From DASZBR01 sp035943935 (GTDB lineage Bacteria > Pseudomonadota > Gammaproteobacteria > DASZBR01): DNA of 64,000 nucleotides. This document shows, piece after piece, positions 42,377 through 50,615 of this stretch (the stretch's first letter is position 1; each line of letters begins with the position of its first letter). The notes beneath the pieces were generated by a model that saw only the letters and a program-made list of their open reading frames with translations, had not been told where the DNA came from and ran no database searches. A program made the position numbers and the translations under genes. The stretch covers positions 124,001 through 188,000 of the forward strand of contig DASZBR010000006.1 of assembly GCA_035943935.1 (NCBI GenBank), written 5' to 3'.

Positions 42377-43871
42377 TGGAATGTATGACTTAATGAATAA
42401 GCTGAAAAAAAAACCTCTCAGCCAAAAAGTCGCTTTGCAAAAAAATGCGACGCCAATTTTATCGGCAGAAGATTTATTATCGAGTGAAAAACGACAACAA
42501 ACATTATCCGATATTCGTACGCTCTTAAACTTACCGGATGAAGAATACGATAAAGTTTTTTTAAGTGTTATTCATAATTTTGCGCTGTTTGTTCAAAATC
42601 TTCCCGAAACTGAACGCAGTTTTTATGCGTCGCTGGGTGGCATGATTGATCATGCACTTGAGCGTGCTTCTCTTTCATTATTTTTAGCGCGAACCTACTT
42701 ATTACCTGAAGGCACAACACTGTCGTCTGTGTCAGAAGAAGAAATGTTATGGGTTTATGCCATATTTACCGCATCATTATTATTAGACGTCGGTAAAATT
42801 CCCACGCGACATGTGGTGAGTTTAACGGATGCCAATGGAAATGTGAGTGAAGCATGGCATCCTTATACAGGTCCTATGCAAATTAAAGGATCAACAACGC
42901 ATTATGTATTTGGTTTTATGGATGAACATAATGATCATTTACGCTGGATGGTAACGCCCTTATTAGCACGACAAATTGTTGGGGACACAGGATTTAATTG
43001 GCTTTCCAGTAATGAAGAAGTGTTGCAAGCGTGGCTGGGTTTATTAAGTGATGACCAAACTGAAATGGGATGGCTCAAGGTTATTCCTCTTGCGGATGCA
43101 CAAATTTTAGAAAGCTATTTTACGGATCGAAAAGTATTTCGCCACTCTCTCTCCACACAAACCATTGGGTTAATTAATAAAATCATTAAAGAACGTAACG
43201 ATGCAAAAAATAAACAAAAAGAATTGCATGATCGTCTTACGGGAGAACAAATTGATAAAGCCCAAGATAAAGATAAAAAAGAAGCAAAAGAAACAAAAGA
43301 AAAAACGGGTGATGAAAAAATTGATAAAGAAGCTGCACTCGAAGCGGCCATTCTTGCGCAACAAGAAAAACTCCGGGGTGTTGCCCGAGAGGCAAAAGAA
43401 GCCAGCATAACGCCTAAAGAAGAAAAAGCAGTTGTCGGCAATTTTATTAATTGGTTAAATCAAACTCAGGAAAAAACAAAAACAGGTGAAAGCAATGTTG
43501 AAATTAATCGCGTTGCAGAAGGCGTTGTTATTACCAAAGAAATTATTGATCGATTTGTTTCTGAAAATAAATTACAAAATCTTTCCTCTGAACTGGTTGA
43601 AAAAATTCTCCAACAACAATCTTTTGCAACACCCTGGATGGTTGCAAATATCACCGGACAAATGGCGCCGGCATTAATTGCGCAAACCTCTAACTTGGTT
43701 TTTGCACCCGGCATGGCTGTTTCCTTACATGTTCAAGCTTTTCCGATTAATTCTAATCCGGACGTTAAAGCCGTGCCGACAGAAACAAAGTTCGCGGAAG
43801 AAGTCAAAGATAAAGAAGCGCATCATAAAACCAGTCCAACACCTTATCTCACGTCAGCGAAGCGATCCTAA
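42369..43871 (+). CDS. TraI_2 (MobH-type relaxase)-like protein with degenerate HD motif
   Basis: The 500-residue protein resembles the TraI_2 domain of MobH-family conjugative relaxases: FVQNLPETERSFYASLGGMIDHALERASLSLFLA near residue 75-110, and a later part (about 350-400) that resembles the TraI_2 C-terminal domain (FINWLNQTQ...NRVAEGVVITKEIIDRFV). In the family a metal-binding motif of the form LLHDIGK is expected; here it is LLLDVGK, so the His is lost. A Lys/Glu-rich coiled coil covers about 275-340. It overlaps rsmA by 8 bp and precedes apaH. No other conjugation genes are present. It seems a domesticated, probably non-nicking protein. Confidence 0.6.
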   Translation: MFNGMYDLMNKLKKKPLSQKVALQKNATPILSAEDLLSSEKRQQTLSDIRTLLNLPDEEYDKVFLSVIHNFALFVQNLPETERSFYASLGGMIDHALERASLSLFLARTYLLPEGTTLSSVSEEEMLWVYAIFTASLLLDVGKIPTRHVVSLTDANGNVSEAWHPYTGPMQIKGSTTHYVFGFMDEHNDHLRWMVTPLLARQIVGDTGFNWLSSNEEVLQAWLGLLSDDQTEMGWLKVIPLADAQILESYFTDRKVFRHSLSTQTIGLINKIIKERNDAKNKQKELHDRLTGEQIDKAQDKDKKEAKETKEKTGDEKIDKEAALEAAILAQQEKLRGVAREAKEASITPKEEKAVVGNFINWLNQTQEKTKTGESNVEINRVAEGVVITKEIIDRFVSENKLQNLSSELVEKILQQQSFATPWMVANITGQMAPALIAQTSNLVFAPGMAVSLHVQAFPINSNPDVKAVPTETKFAEEVKDKEAHHKTSPTPYLTSAKRS

Positions 43872-43872
43872 T

Positions 43873-44676
43873 ATGTCGACGTATGCCATTGGTGATATTC
43901 AGGGCTGTTATAACGAATTATTGGATTTATTATCTGTCATAGAATTCAATCCGCAAAAAGATGTGTTGTGGTTTACGGGCGATTTAATTAATCGGGGTTC
44001 GCAGTCACTTGAAGTTTTACGCTTTGTAAAAAGCTTGGGCAAATCTGCTGTGAGCATTCTGGGTAATCACGATTTGCATTATTTAGCTGTCGCAAGTCAG
44101 TGTGAACAGATCCAAAAAAAAGATACTTTTCATGATGTTTTAGCGGCGTCTGATGCTGAAGAGTTGTTCGAGTATGTTCGGCATCTGCCCTTGATTCATC
44201 ATGATTCTCATTTAGGTTTTACTATGGTCCATGCGGGATTGGCTCCACAGTGGACATTGAAAGAAGCACTTGACTGCAGTCGAGAATTCGAAATAATACT
44301 CCGCAGTCAGCATTACCGAGATTTCTTGTTGCATATGTATGGCGATACGCCGGATGAACGTTTTAGGCTGATTGTAAATTACTGTACACGCATGCGATAT
44401 GTTGATAAAAAGGGAAACTTGGATTTAAAGTACAAGGGTCCTATTGGTGGACAACCCCATGGTTTTTATCCGTGGTTTGCAGTAGAAACACGTAAGACGA
44501 AGAATGACAAAATTATTTTCGGGCATTGGGCATCATTGAAGGGCAAAGCGGACACGAAAAATGTTTATGCGTTAGATACAGGCTGTTGTTGGGGAAACTC
44601 ACTGACAGCATTGCGTTTAGAAGATGAGCAGTACTTTTCAGTGAATTGTAGTCAGCAATTACGAGAGGTTAAGTGA
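43873..44676 (+). CDS. apaH: Symmetrical bis(5'-nucleosyl)-tetraphosphatase
   Basis: ApaH (267 aa) hydrolyses Ap4A to two ADP. The phosphoesterase motifs are all present: YAIGDIQGCYNELLDLL (3-19), WFTGDLINRGSQSLEVLRFV, VSILGNHDLHYLAV, TMVHAGLAPQW and IIFGHWASLKGK. The ATG at 43873 comes one base after the previous stop; a longer in-frame extension overlaps the upstream gene and is not plausible. Confidence 0.97.
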   Translation: MSTYAIGDIQGCYNELLDLLSVIEFNPQKDVLWFTGDLINRGSQSLEVLRFVKSLGKSAVSILGNHDLHYLAVASQCEQIQKKDTFHDVLAASDAEELFEYVRHLPLIHHDSHLGFTMVHAGLAPQWTLKEALDCSREFEIILRSQHYRDFLLHMYGDTPDERFRLIVNYCTRMRYVDKKGNLDLKYKGPIGGQPHGFYPWFAVETRKTKNDKIIFGHWASLKGKADTKNVYALDTGCCWGNSLTALRLEDEQYFSVNCSQQLREVK

Positions 44677-45143
44677 TGGCCAAGACGAATGAAGAAGATG
44701 CACCCGATGCAGATTTAGCTGAAGAAGTTGTCGCTGAAGTGGTTGAAGCTGACGATGCAGAAGAAATTCCGGAAGAGGACAGTAAAGAAGCGCCTGTCAA
44801 AAAGAAAGTCGCTGCGTTGAAGGCTCGTCATCGCCTCGAAGATTATTTCGAAATGAAACGCATTCAAGATGAGTTAGATTATTTAGACGATGAAAAGAAA
44901 CGCAAAGCAGAGTTACTTTTAAAAGTGACGCAGCAAGAGAAGCTTGAGCATCCTGAGCCTGTGAAATCTCATCCAAAAATAAAAGAAGTAAAGGCTGTGA
45001 AAGAAGTAAAGAAAGAAGCAAAAGTCGAACCAAAAGTCGAATTAAAACCTATAAAAGCAGCTAAACCAAAGACCAAGCCAAAAGCAAAAGTTCAGGCCAA
45101 AGCTAAACCGAAAGCAAAACCCAAGAAAAAAGCGAAGAAGTAG
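44676..45143 (+). CDS. PA3496-family-like protein with long Lys/Pro/Ala tail
   Basis: The 155-residue protein has an acidic head (residues 1-40, mostly Glu, Asp and Ala), then a core ALKARHRLEDYFEMKRIQDEL that matches the RRRIEDYLEEKRL motif of the small PA3496-type proteins, and a 60-residue tail of KPK/KAK repeats similar to histone H1 or AlgP. The start ATG overlaps the apaH stop (TGATG). The basic tail suggests nucleic-acid or polyanion binding. Confidence 0.65.
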   Translation: MAKTNEEDAPDADLAEEVVAEVVEADDAEEIPEEDSKEAPVKKKVAALKARHRLEDYFEMKRIQDELDYLDDEKKRKAELLLKVTQQEKLEHPEPVKSHPKIKEVKAVKEVKKEAKVEPKVELKPIKAAKPKTKPKAKVQAKAKPKAKPKKKAKK

Positions 45144-45187
45144 TGATATACTCGCTTTGATTTTAACAAGATAAAAAGAGGTGAGTG

Positions 45188-46444
45188 ATGTCGTCTGATG
45201 CAATCCTTGATGTTGTTCCCGCCAAAAAATCACGAAAGTGTTGCTGGACACCTGGATGGGAAGATTTTACTGCTCTCTGGGAAGTTCTTACGGCCCCTGT
45301 TGATGGTGTATATCTTGGCCAAATGCTAAACACGGTATGGAAAGCTCCGGTGATATTTTGGGGTTTTGGTGCTCAAAGCCTTACGGGAATTGCTGTAGGA
45401 ACAAAAGCAGGTGCCTTTGGTGCAATCATACATTGGCGCTATAACGGAACATACCAAAATGACCAAGGTAAATTGCCTATAGAAGGTAGTGCTGCGCAAG
45501 AACATGAGGCTAATGTAACGCAGGACGGGGAAATAGATGAACAGCGTTTACTTGTCCCTCGAGAAGGGCGAACCAATAAACCTACCTGTGGGCAAAAATC
45601 ATTCGGTTGGTATTCATTAATTTGGGATGGTGTCGCTCACGCGAATGTGCTTGCCTCTACTCCGATTCTTCTCGTTGATCAGATATGGGGAGAAGTGCTT
45701 CCTTTATGGGGCTCAATACCCATTTATACTATTCTTTTAGGTCTTGCTGGTGTTGCAACGGTTGGACAAATTAGACCATGTAGAGCAGCGGTTATGCATC
45801 ACTTATACGGCACACCCATTGATGTATATGACAAAATGCCACCTGATTTCTTTACCTGGTTTGCTACGTGCTATGAAGCAATCTCTGCACTTATCAATTG
45901 TTACTCTATAGCTCAGTGGCTCGACTTATTTACCCAAGCTGCGCCTGCGTTTTGGAATATTTCTGCCAGTGGTGCTGCTGTTGGTTTATTTTTAGGACTT
46001 TTAGCACTACTGAGCACAGCGGTATGGCACACAAATGTAACCATGAAATATCAGGATCAAAATCACCATCATGAAGGTGATGATTGGACAAAAATTTTTC
46101 GTACATTTACACCGATCCAAAAAGTAAAGTTTATTATTTTTATGATTGGAGACTATATTGGACACACAGGAACGTATGCGACTTCAACAAATATTGTTGT
46201 GAGCGGAAAAGTTCGTTCACTGGAACATCTCTGGAAATTGCTGATTTACACTGGAATTACGATCGGGGGTGGGCTTGCTGCGAAAGCAGAATCAACTAAT
46301 TGTCGCGTAGAAGCAGCAACAACAATGCGTGACAATCCCAATTATTTTACCTTTCATGGTTTCTTTTCATGCAGACAAAGAAAAGGCGCTACGGGAAAGC
46401 CGCCAAAGGTTGAGTTAGTAGATTCCCAAGAATTCCGTAAATAA
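45188..46444 (+). CDS. 418-aa polytopic membrane protein of unknown function
   Basis: No family recognised. The N-terminus is polar (MSSDAILDVVPAKKSRKCCW) with vicinal Cys at 19-20, then about six to eight hydrophobic helices interrupted by a hydrophilic loop (about 95-135, rich in Glu/Asp/Gln). C-terminal residues are basic. The ATG at 45188 follows AAGAGGTGAG. The KCCW motif recalls the WCC motif of the small membrane proteins at 23.8-24.6 kb. The 3' end overlaps the convergent thiD gene by 91 bp. Confidence 0.65.
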   Translation: MSSDAILDVVPAKKSRKCCWTPGWEDFTALWEVLTAPVDGVYLGQMLNTVWKAPVIFWGFGAQSLTGIAVGTKAGAFGAIIHWRYNGTYQNDQGKLPIEGSAAQEHEANVTQDGEIDEQRLLVPREGRTNKPTCGQKSFGWYSLIWDGVAHANVLASTPILLVDQIWGEVLPLWGSIPIYTILLGLAGVATVGQIRPCRAAVMHHLYGTPIDVYDKMPPDFFTWFATCYEAISALINCYSIAQWLDLFTQAAPAFWNISASGAAVGLFLGLLALLSTAVWHTNVTMKYQDQNHHHEGDDWTKIFRTFTPIQKVKFIIFMIGDYIGHTGTYATSTNIVVSGKVRSLEHLWKLLIYTGITIGGGLAAKAESTNCRVEAATTMRDNPNYFTFHGFFSCRQRKGATGKPPKVELVDSQEFRK

Positions 46445-47256
46445 TAAAAGTGATCTACTGGCCCACACCCCTGAGCAATCTTAAATCGACTACCCGATAA
46501 AATAGCATGGGTTAAATAATTCTTTGCGAGCTCAATTGATTTTTCAAGAGAAAATTCTTGTGCCAAATACGACGCAATCGCTGAAGACAAACTACATCCC
46601 GTGCCGTGCGTATTATTGGTCTTAATTTTATCAGCATGAAACCAGATAAAATTATTATTATTTTTAAAATATAAAATATCTGAACTCAGATTATCTTTAT
46701 TGTTTTTTATATGCCCGCCCTTAAGCAAAATATTAATATTATATTTTTGTGATAATTTTTTTGCTGCAAATTCCATCTGATCACAAGAATCTATTTTAAT
46801 TTTTGAGTCTAATAATATCTCAGCTTCAGGAATGTTGGGTGTGATTAAAGTAGCCAGTGGCAATAATTTTGTTTTTAATGCAGTAATTGCAGAAGGGTGC
46901 AATAGGGCAGAGCCATTCTTGGCAAACATCACCGGATCTAAAATTATATAATTTTTATAATTAATGTTTATTAAATAATCAGCAATAAGGTTTATTATTT
47001 CTGAGTTATGCAACATGCCAATTTTTATCGCTTTAATAGCTAAATCAGAAAAAACAGCATCGAGTTGCTGTATTAAAAATTCAGGTGAGATTTCAAAAAT
47101 AGATTTTACCACTTGAGTATTTTGAGCCACTAATGCGGTAATTACAGAAGCGGCGTAACTTCCTGTTGCTGAAATGGTTTTGATATCCGCTTGTATGCCC
47201 GCACCACCAGAAGGATCCGTTCCAGCGATGCTGAGCACACAGGGCGGTGTTTTCAC
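46354..47256 (-). CDS. thiD: Hydroxymethylpyrimidine/phosphomethylpyrimidine kinase
   Basis: ThiD (300 aa) phosphorylates HMP for thiamine synthesis. It shows VLSIAGTDPSGGAGIQADIKTISA, MLHNSEII, LDPVMFAKNGSALLHPSA, TPNIPEAEILLD and the anion-hole motif NNTHGTGCSLSSAIASYLA. It starts with GTG two bases after the VOC gene's stop. The normal end is at about GPVDHFYYL; some 30 extra residues follow, encoded antisense to the end of the 418-aa membrane protein gene. Confidence 0.93.
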   Translation of the reverse strand: MKTPPCVLSIAGTDPSGGAGIQADIKTISATGSYAASVITALVAQNTQVVKSIFEISPEFLIQQLDAVFSDLAIKAIKIGMLHNSEIINLIADYLININYKNYIILDPVMFAKNGSALLHPSAITALKTKLLPLATLITPNIPEAEILLDSKIKIDSCDQMEFAAKKLSQKYNINILLKGGHIKNNKDNLSSDILYFKNNNNFIWFHADKIKTNNTHGTGCSLSSAIASYLAQEFSLEKSIELAKNYLTHAILSGSRFKIAQGCGPVDHFYYLRNSWESTNSTFGGFPVAPFLCLHEKKP

Positions 47257-47258
47257 GT

Positions 47259-47726
47259 CTATTTTACATTGACGCTTTTTGCGCGTTCGGTAATTTCTTC
47301 AGCAGAGAGATCTTCTATGTGCGTTGCGATTCCCCAACTGTGTCCATAGGGATCTTTTAAAAATGCACTGCGATCACCATAAAATTGATTGGCCAATGGA
47401 CGAATAACGCTTGCGCCCGCATCAACGGCTTTTTTGAACGTGTGATCAACGTCTTCAACATAAAGATGAATCATAATGGGCGCACGACCAGACGCATCGG
47501 GGCCAAACACATTCATTTCAGGATATTCATCCGCGAGCATGACGCGTGAATTACCAATTTGGATTTCAGCGTGTTTTACTTTGCCGTCATTTGATTTCAT
47601 GCAAAATACTTCTTTCGCATCAAACGCTTTTTTATAAAACTCAATGGCGTTGGCGGCGTTTTTGATGATGAGGTAGGGAGTGACAGAATGGTAGCCTTCC
47701 GGTATGGCTCTGACTGGTGGTTTCAT
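47259..47726 (-). CDS. VOC-family (PhnB/glyoxalase-like) protein
   Basis: The 155-residue protein has the VOC fold of the PhnB/YdhR-like group: VTPYLIIKNAANAIEFYKKAFDAKEV, KVKHAEIQIGNSRVMLADEYPE, IHLYVEDVDHTFKKAVDAGAS and GDRSAFLKDPYGHSWGIATHIEDLS. It heads a two-gene run with thiD. Substrate unknown. Confidence 0.85.
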   Translation of the reverse strand: MKPPVRAIPEGYHSVTPYLIIKNAANAIEFYKKAFDAKEVFCMKSNDGKVKHAEIQIGNSRVMLADEYPEMNVFGPDASGRAPIMIHLYVEDVDHTFKKAVDAGASVIRPLANQFYGDRSAFLKDPYGHSWGIATHIEDLSAEEITERAKSVNVK

Positions 47727-47776
47727 CGTATTTTCCTCATATAAATAAGGATATACTAGCTTTCGGAGAGATCACT

Positions 47777-48175
47777 ATGCAAGTAAAAAAATGGGATGAA
47801 TTACGCGCTAAAATGCACCGTTTGGGTATTTTAGAAACAGACCTGCAAGAGAAGTTTATTTTGGGATCCGGCTCGGGTGGCCAAAATTTGCATAAAACCG
47901 CGTCTACTGTCTATTTAAAGCATATCCCGACGGGTCTCGAGATAAAGTGCCAAGAATCACGTTCACGGGACGATAACCGTCTCTATGCACGAAGACGATT
48001 ATGTGAGAAATTTGAAGAACAAGTCTTGCATGAAAAAAGCGAACGTCGAAAAGCCAGCGAAAAGATTCGTCGTCAAAAACGTCGTCGATCACGCAAAGCC
48101 AAATTGAAAATGTTGGATGATAAAAAGCAGAGAAGTAAGATTAAGACATTACGGAAACCACCCAAGGAGCAATGA
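47777..48175 (+). CDS. Stand-alone GGQ-domain release-factor-like protein
   Basis: The 132-residue protein contains the catalytic release-factor domain alone: FILGSGSGGQNLHKTASTVYLKHIPTGLEIKCQESRSRDDNRLYARRRL, with the GGQ at about 35-37, and a very basic C-terminal tail (KIRRQKRRRSRKAKLK). Without codon-recognition domains it should rescue stalled ribosomes, like ArfB or mtRF-R (C12orf65). The ATG at 47777 follows CGGAGAG. Family placement beyond that is uncertain. Confidence 0.85.
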   Translation: MQVKKWDELRAKMHRLGILETDLQEKFILGSGSGGQNLHKTASTVYLKHIPTGLEIKCQESRSRDDNRLYARRRLCEKFEEQVLHEKSERRKASEKIRRQKRRRSRKAKLKMLDDKKQRSKIKTLRKPPKEQ

Positions 48176-48176
48176 G

Positions 48177-48767
48177 ATGCAAGATTTAATCCCCGTATTA
48201 TTATTTGCGATTTCTACTACATTGACACCCGGGCCTAATAATTTCATGCTCATGAATTCCGGATTAAATTACGGTCCACGCAGAAGTCTTCCGCATTTGA
48301 TGGGTGTGTGTCTTGGATTTCCCTTAATGTTTTTAGTCTTGGCGTTAGGATTTGGTTTTGTTTTTGTTAAATTCGCCATCATTAAACATGTTTTAAAATT
48401 ATTGGGTTCAGCGTATTTATTATATTTGGCTTACAAAATCATGAATTCAACCAATGGCTCAGATAAAATCGGCGACGATAAACCGTTTTCGTTTGTACAA
48501 GCGGTTTTATTTCAATGGATTAATCCTAAAGCATGGCTGATGGCCATCAGTGCCATCTCAATTTATACCGTAGCATCAAGTTATTATTCCAGTGTATTTT
48601 ATATGAGCTTGATATTTTTCTTAGTCTGTTTACCTTGCAGTGGTATATGGTTATTTATGGGTGCCAATATAAAGAAATATTTAACCACAGATAATCATCG
48701 TCGCATCTTTAATTTTTGCATGGCAGCAGCGTTGATTGGATCGGTTGGAATGATATTTTTTGATTAA
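48177..48767 (+). CDS. LysE/RhtB-family amino acid exporter
   Basis: The 196-residue membrane protein has six helices and the LysE start LLFAISTTLTPGPNNFMLMNSGLNYGPRRSLPHLMGVCLGF, followed by LKLLGSAYLLYLAYKIM and FQWINPKAWLMAISAISIY. It exports an amino acid or derivative of unknown type. The ATG at 48177 follows CAAGGAGCAATGAG, directly after the release-factor-like gene. Confidence 0.9.
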   Translation: MQDLIPVLLFAISTTLTPGPNNFMLMNSGLNYGPRRSLPHLMGVCLGFPLMFLVLALGFGFVFVKFAIIKHVLKLLGSAYLLYLAYKIMNSTNGSDKIGDDKPFSFVQAVLFQWINPKAWLMAISAISIYTVASSYYSSVFYMSLIFFLVCLPCSGIWLFMGANIKKYLTTDNHRRIFNFCMAAALIGSVGMIFFD

Positions 48768-49198
48768 ACAAACAGGCATCCCAACGCCGAAACAAACCAA
48801 ATAATAATTAATAATCCAACTGGCATATGTTCAAGATTGGGAATGGGGTGGTCTTTAATCGCTGGTAGTACTTTTAAAGTATGTCCAAACTTTTTCTGAT
48901 AGCGCTGTTTGCGTTCCGTTGTCGTTCCCCAAAAGTAGGGAATCCACCACCACTGAATATGGCCATATAAATAAATACCCGCCGTAATCAACGCAATAAG
49001 ATCAGTAATAATATAACCAAATGCACTCGCCAGTGCAGAAATCAACGGCAAAATGTAATTCAGCCGTTCTTTTTTACGATCATCCTCCGTATGTTTTGAT
49101 ACATCGTTATAGGGAAATAAATCAATATAATCTGTTATCAGCAAATACAGTGCTAATAAAATAGGTGAAGCAATTGCAATGATTTGCCAGATACTCAT
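48764..49198 (-). CDS. 144-aa membrane protein of unknown function
   Basis: The protein has hydrophobic helices at about 4-22, 47-63, 66-84 and 126-144, with a charged loop (DVSKHTEDDRKKERL) and a basic WGTTTERKQRYQKKFGH segment. No family recognised. It converges with the LysE gene (4-bp overlap of stops). Confidence 0.6.
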   Translation of the reverse strand: MSIWQIIAIASPILLALYLLITDYIDLFPYNDVSKHTEDDRKKERLNYILPLISALASAFGYIITDLIALITAGIYLYGHIQWWWIPYFWGTTTERKQRYQKKFGHTLKVLPAIKDHPIPNLEHMPVGLLIIIWFVSALGCLFV

Positions 49199-49219
49199 GA
49201 TATAGCGCCTATTTCAGTA

Positions 49220-49347
49220 AAATCTCATTATTACGTATTGCTGATAACAGGGCAATCCGCGGCGCGCAAGGCATGGGATATTCTATTTATATCAAGGATC
49301 CACAAGGCAATGGTGTTGAATTGCGCGAGATAAAATCCGTCTCGTAA
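49220..49347 (+). pseudogene. 3' remnant of a VOC/glyoxalase-like gene
   Basis: The frame ending at the TAA at 49345-49347 reads ADNRAIRGAQGMGYSIYIKD and PQGNGVELREIKSVS, the typical C-terminal strand and metal-site Glu (VELRE) of fosfomycin/glyoxalase-type VOC proteins. No start codon or N-terminal half exists upstream; the region is bounded by the start of the 144-aa gene. It is a decayed gene fragment. Confidence 0.7.
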
Positions 49348-49357
49348 CTCGCGTTAC

Positions 49358-49402
49358 CATGCTAAAATAACGCTCGGATTTATTGGAGACTGGGATTTCA
49401 TG
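49358..49402 (+). repeat. Duplicated 5' leader, copy 1
   Basis: CATGCTAAAAT and GGAGACTGGGATTTCATGA flank the start of the 187-aa gene. The same blocks occur at 51180-51224 with identical spacing (42 nt from the first base to the ATG). GGAGA is the ribosome site and TAAAAT is a possible -10. Confidence 0.8.
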
Positions 49403-49963
49403 AAGAATTTTCTCATAAAATTTTTAATTGCCGCTTTATTTTTATTTTCTGTTTGCACAAGTTATGCTGAGAGCGATGAAATCGTGACGCCTTATTTTAC
49501 GATTCAATTACCTCAAACATTAAAATTAACCTCTCACTATAAAATCCCCAAACAACATTTTTATCATTATGTCTATATGGATGGAACACAGGAATTGCAC
49601 GTTACTGCTTTGGGGCATATTCCGGCGGATAAAAAACAATATCATGCCTGGGAAGAGCAGATCTTTCATAGTGAAATAAATGTTTTCCCGCAATCACATC
49701 ATTTGGATATGAGTAAAATTTCAAAAGAGTCGTTCAAGCAAAAACCCGAGCTTTTTCAACTGGGCAAACAAAATTATGTCATGGGATATATGCTCTATGA
49801 CAACACCGTACAAACTTATTTTTTAGTCACCATTGCAAAAAATATGACCTATGTGATTATTTTGCTGAGCAGAGATAAGAATCCTGTTATTCGTGCCAAA
49901 CAAATAATTTCATTAGTGAACAGTGTTAAAACAATGAAATTCTTAGGGGATAGACACGCATGA
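49400..49963 (+). CDS. Exported single-unit protein of a local repeat family (187 aa)
   Basis: A signal peptide (about 1-24, ending SYAES) is followed by one domain of about 155 residues: TPYFTIQLPQTLKLT near the start, YHYVYMDGTQELHVTALG, then FQLGKQNYVMGYMLYDNTVQTYFLVTIAKNMTYVIILLSRDKNPVIRAKQIISLVNSVKTMKFLG. The same pattern appears once in the next gene and three times in the 585-aa gene, so these are paralogues. No known family is recognised. It overlaps the next gene by 4 bp (ATGA). Confidence 0.75.
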   Translation: MKNFLIKFLIAALFLFSVCTSYAESDEIVTPYFTIQLPQTLKLTSHYKIPKQHFYHYVYMDGTQELHVTALGHIPADKKQYHAWEEQIFHSEINVFPQSHHLDMSKISKESFKQKPELFQLGKQNYVMGYMLYDNTVQTYFLVTIAKNMTYVIILLSRDKNPVIRAKQIISLVNSVKTMKFLGDRHA

Positions 49964-50556
49964 AATCTATTTTGGTAAAAGCTTCTTTATTGACAGGCTT
50001 ATTCTTTTTTAGTCTGAATAGCGTTGCTGAGGTTTCTTCTACATTTACCATTGCTCTCCCTACTGATATGAAAGTCGTACAAACAACGAGAGCTCCTATT
50101 GTTAAAGGCACGGACTATTACAGCGAATATGTTTCTCAGAGTGAAATGTACGGGTCGGTTTCTAAACAATTCATTATTCATATCTATACGCCCACAGAAA
50201 CATGGCCAACGCATCTTTGGGATCAAATAAAAACACAATGGGAAGAGGTCATGGAAGTCCCTCTTGAAAGTCAGTTAGTGAAGAGAGCCATTGATCATTT
50301 AAATTTAAGCAAAAGAGCCAACATCACTGAGCCACAGATTTTTACCATGAATAACCAAACGTACTCCATCTCTTATGTTGCCGTTGATGCAACTCAAATT
50401 ACGGTTATGGCAACGCGCGCGAATAATTTTTACTATGTCATTACGTTAACGAGTACCAGCGGAAGTCCCACGACTCGCACGGAGCAAATGAACGACTTAT
50501 TGAATGCAGTGAGAGGGATGACATTCACTGCACCTTATTGGAATAATAGAGCCTGA
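49960..50556 (+). CDS. Exported single-unit protein of the same repeat family (198 aa)
   Basis: Signal peptide (about 1-23, ending NSVAE) and one domain unit: SSTFTIALPTDMKVVQTT, FIIHIYTPTETW, QIFTMNNQTYSISYVAVDATQITVMATRANNFYYVITLTSTSGSPTTRTEQMNDLLNAVRGMTF. It is more divergent than the others, but the order of elements is kept. Translation is probably coupled to the upstream gene. Confidence 0.75.
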   Translation: MKSILVKASLLTGLFFFSLNSVAEVSSTFTIALPTDMKVVQTTRAPIVKGTDYYSEYVSQSEMYGSVSKQFIIHIYTPTETWPTHLWDQIKTQWEEVMEVPLESQLVKRAIDHLNLSKRANITEPQIFTMNNQTYSISYVAVDATQITVMATRANNFYYVITLTSTSGSPTTRTEQMNDLLNAVRGMTFTAPYWNNRA

Positions 50557-50615
50557 AAATAGCTTTATTTCAACAGAAAATCAGTATTATCTGTGAATTT
50601 AAATTAGGAGTTTTT

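Noticed and set aside
42369..43871. Integrated conjugative element
   Set aside because: Only the TraI_2-like protein hints at it; there is no integrase, attachment site, T4SS or mating-pair gene nearby.
43678..43872. 65-codon extension of apaH
   Set aside because: It lies inside the TraI_2-like gene in another frame; the canonical ApaH start STYAIGDIQGC is at 43873.
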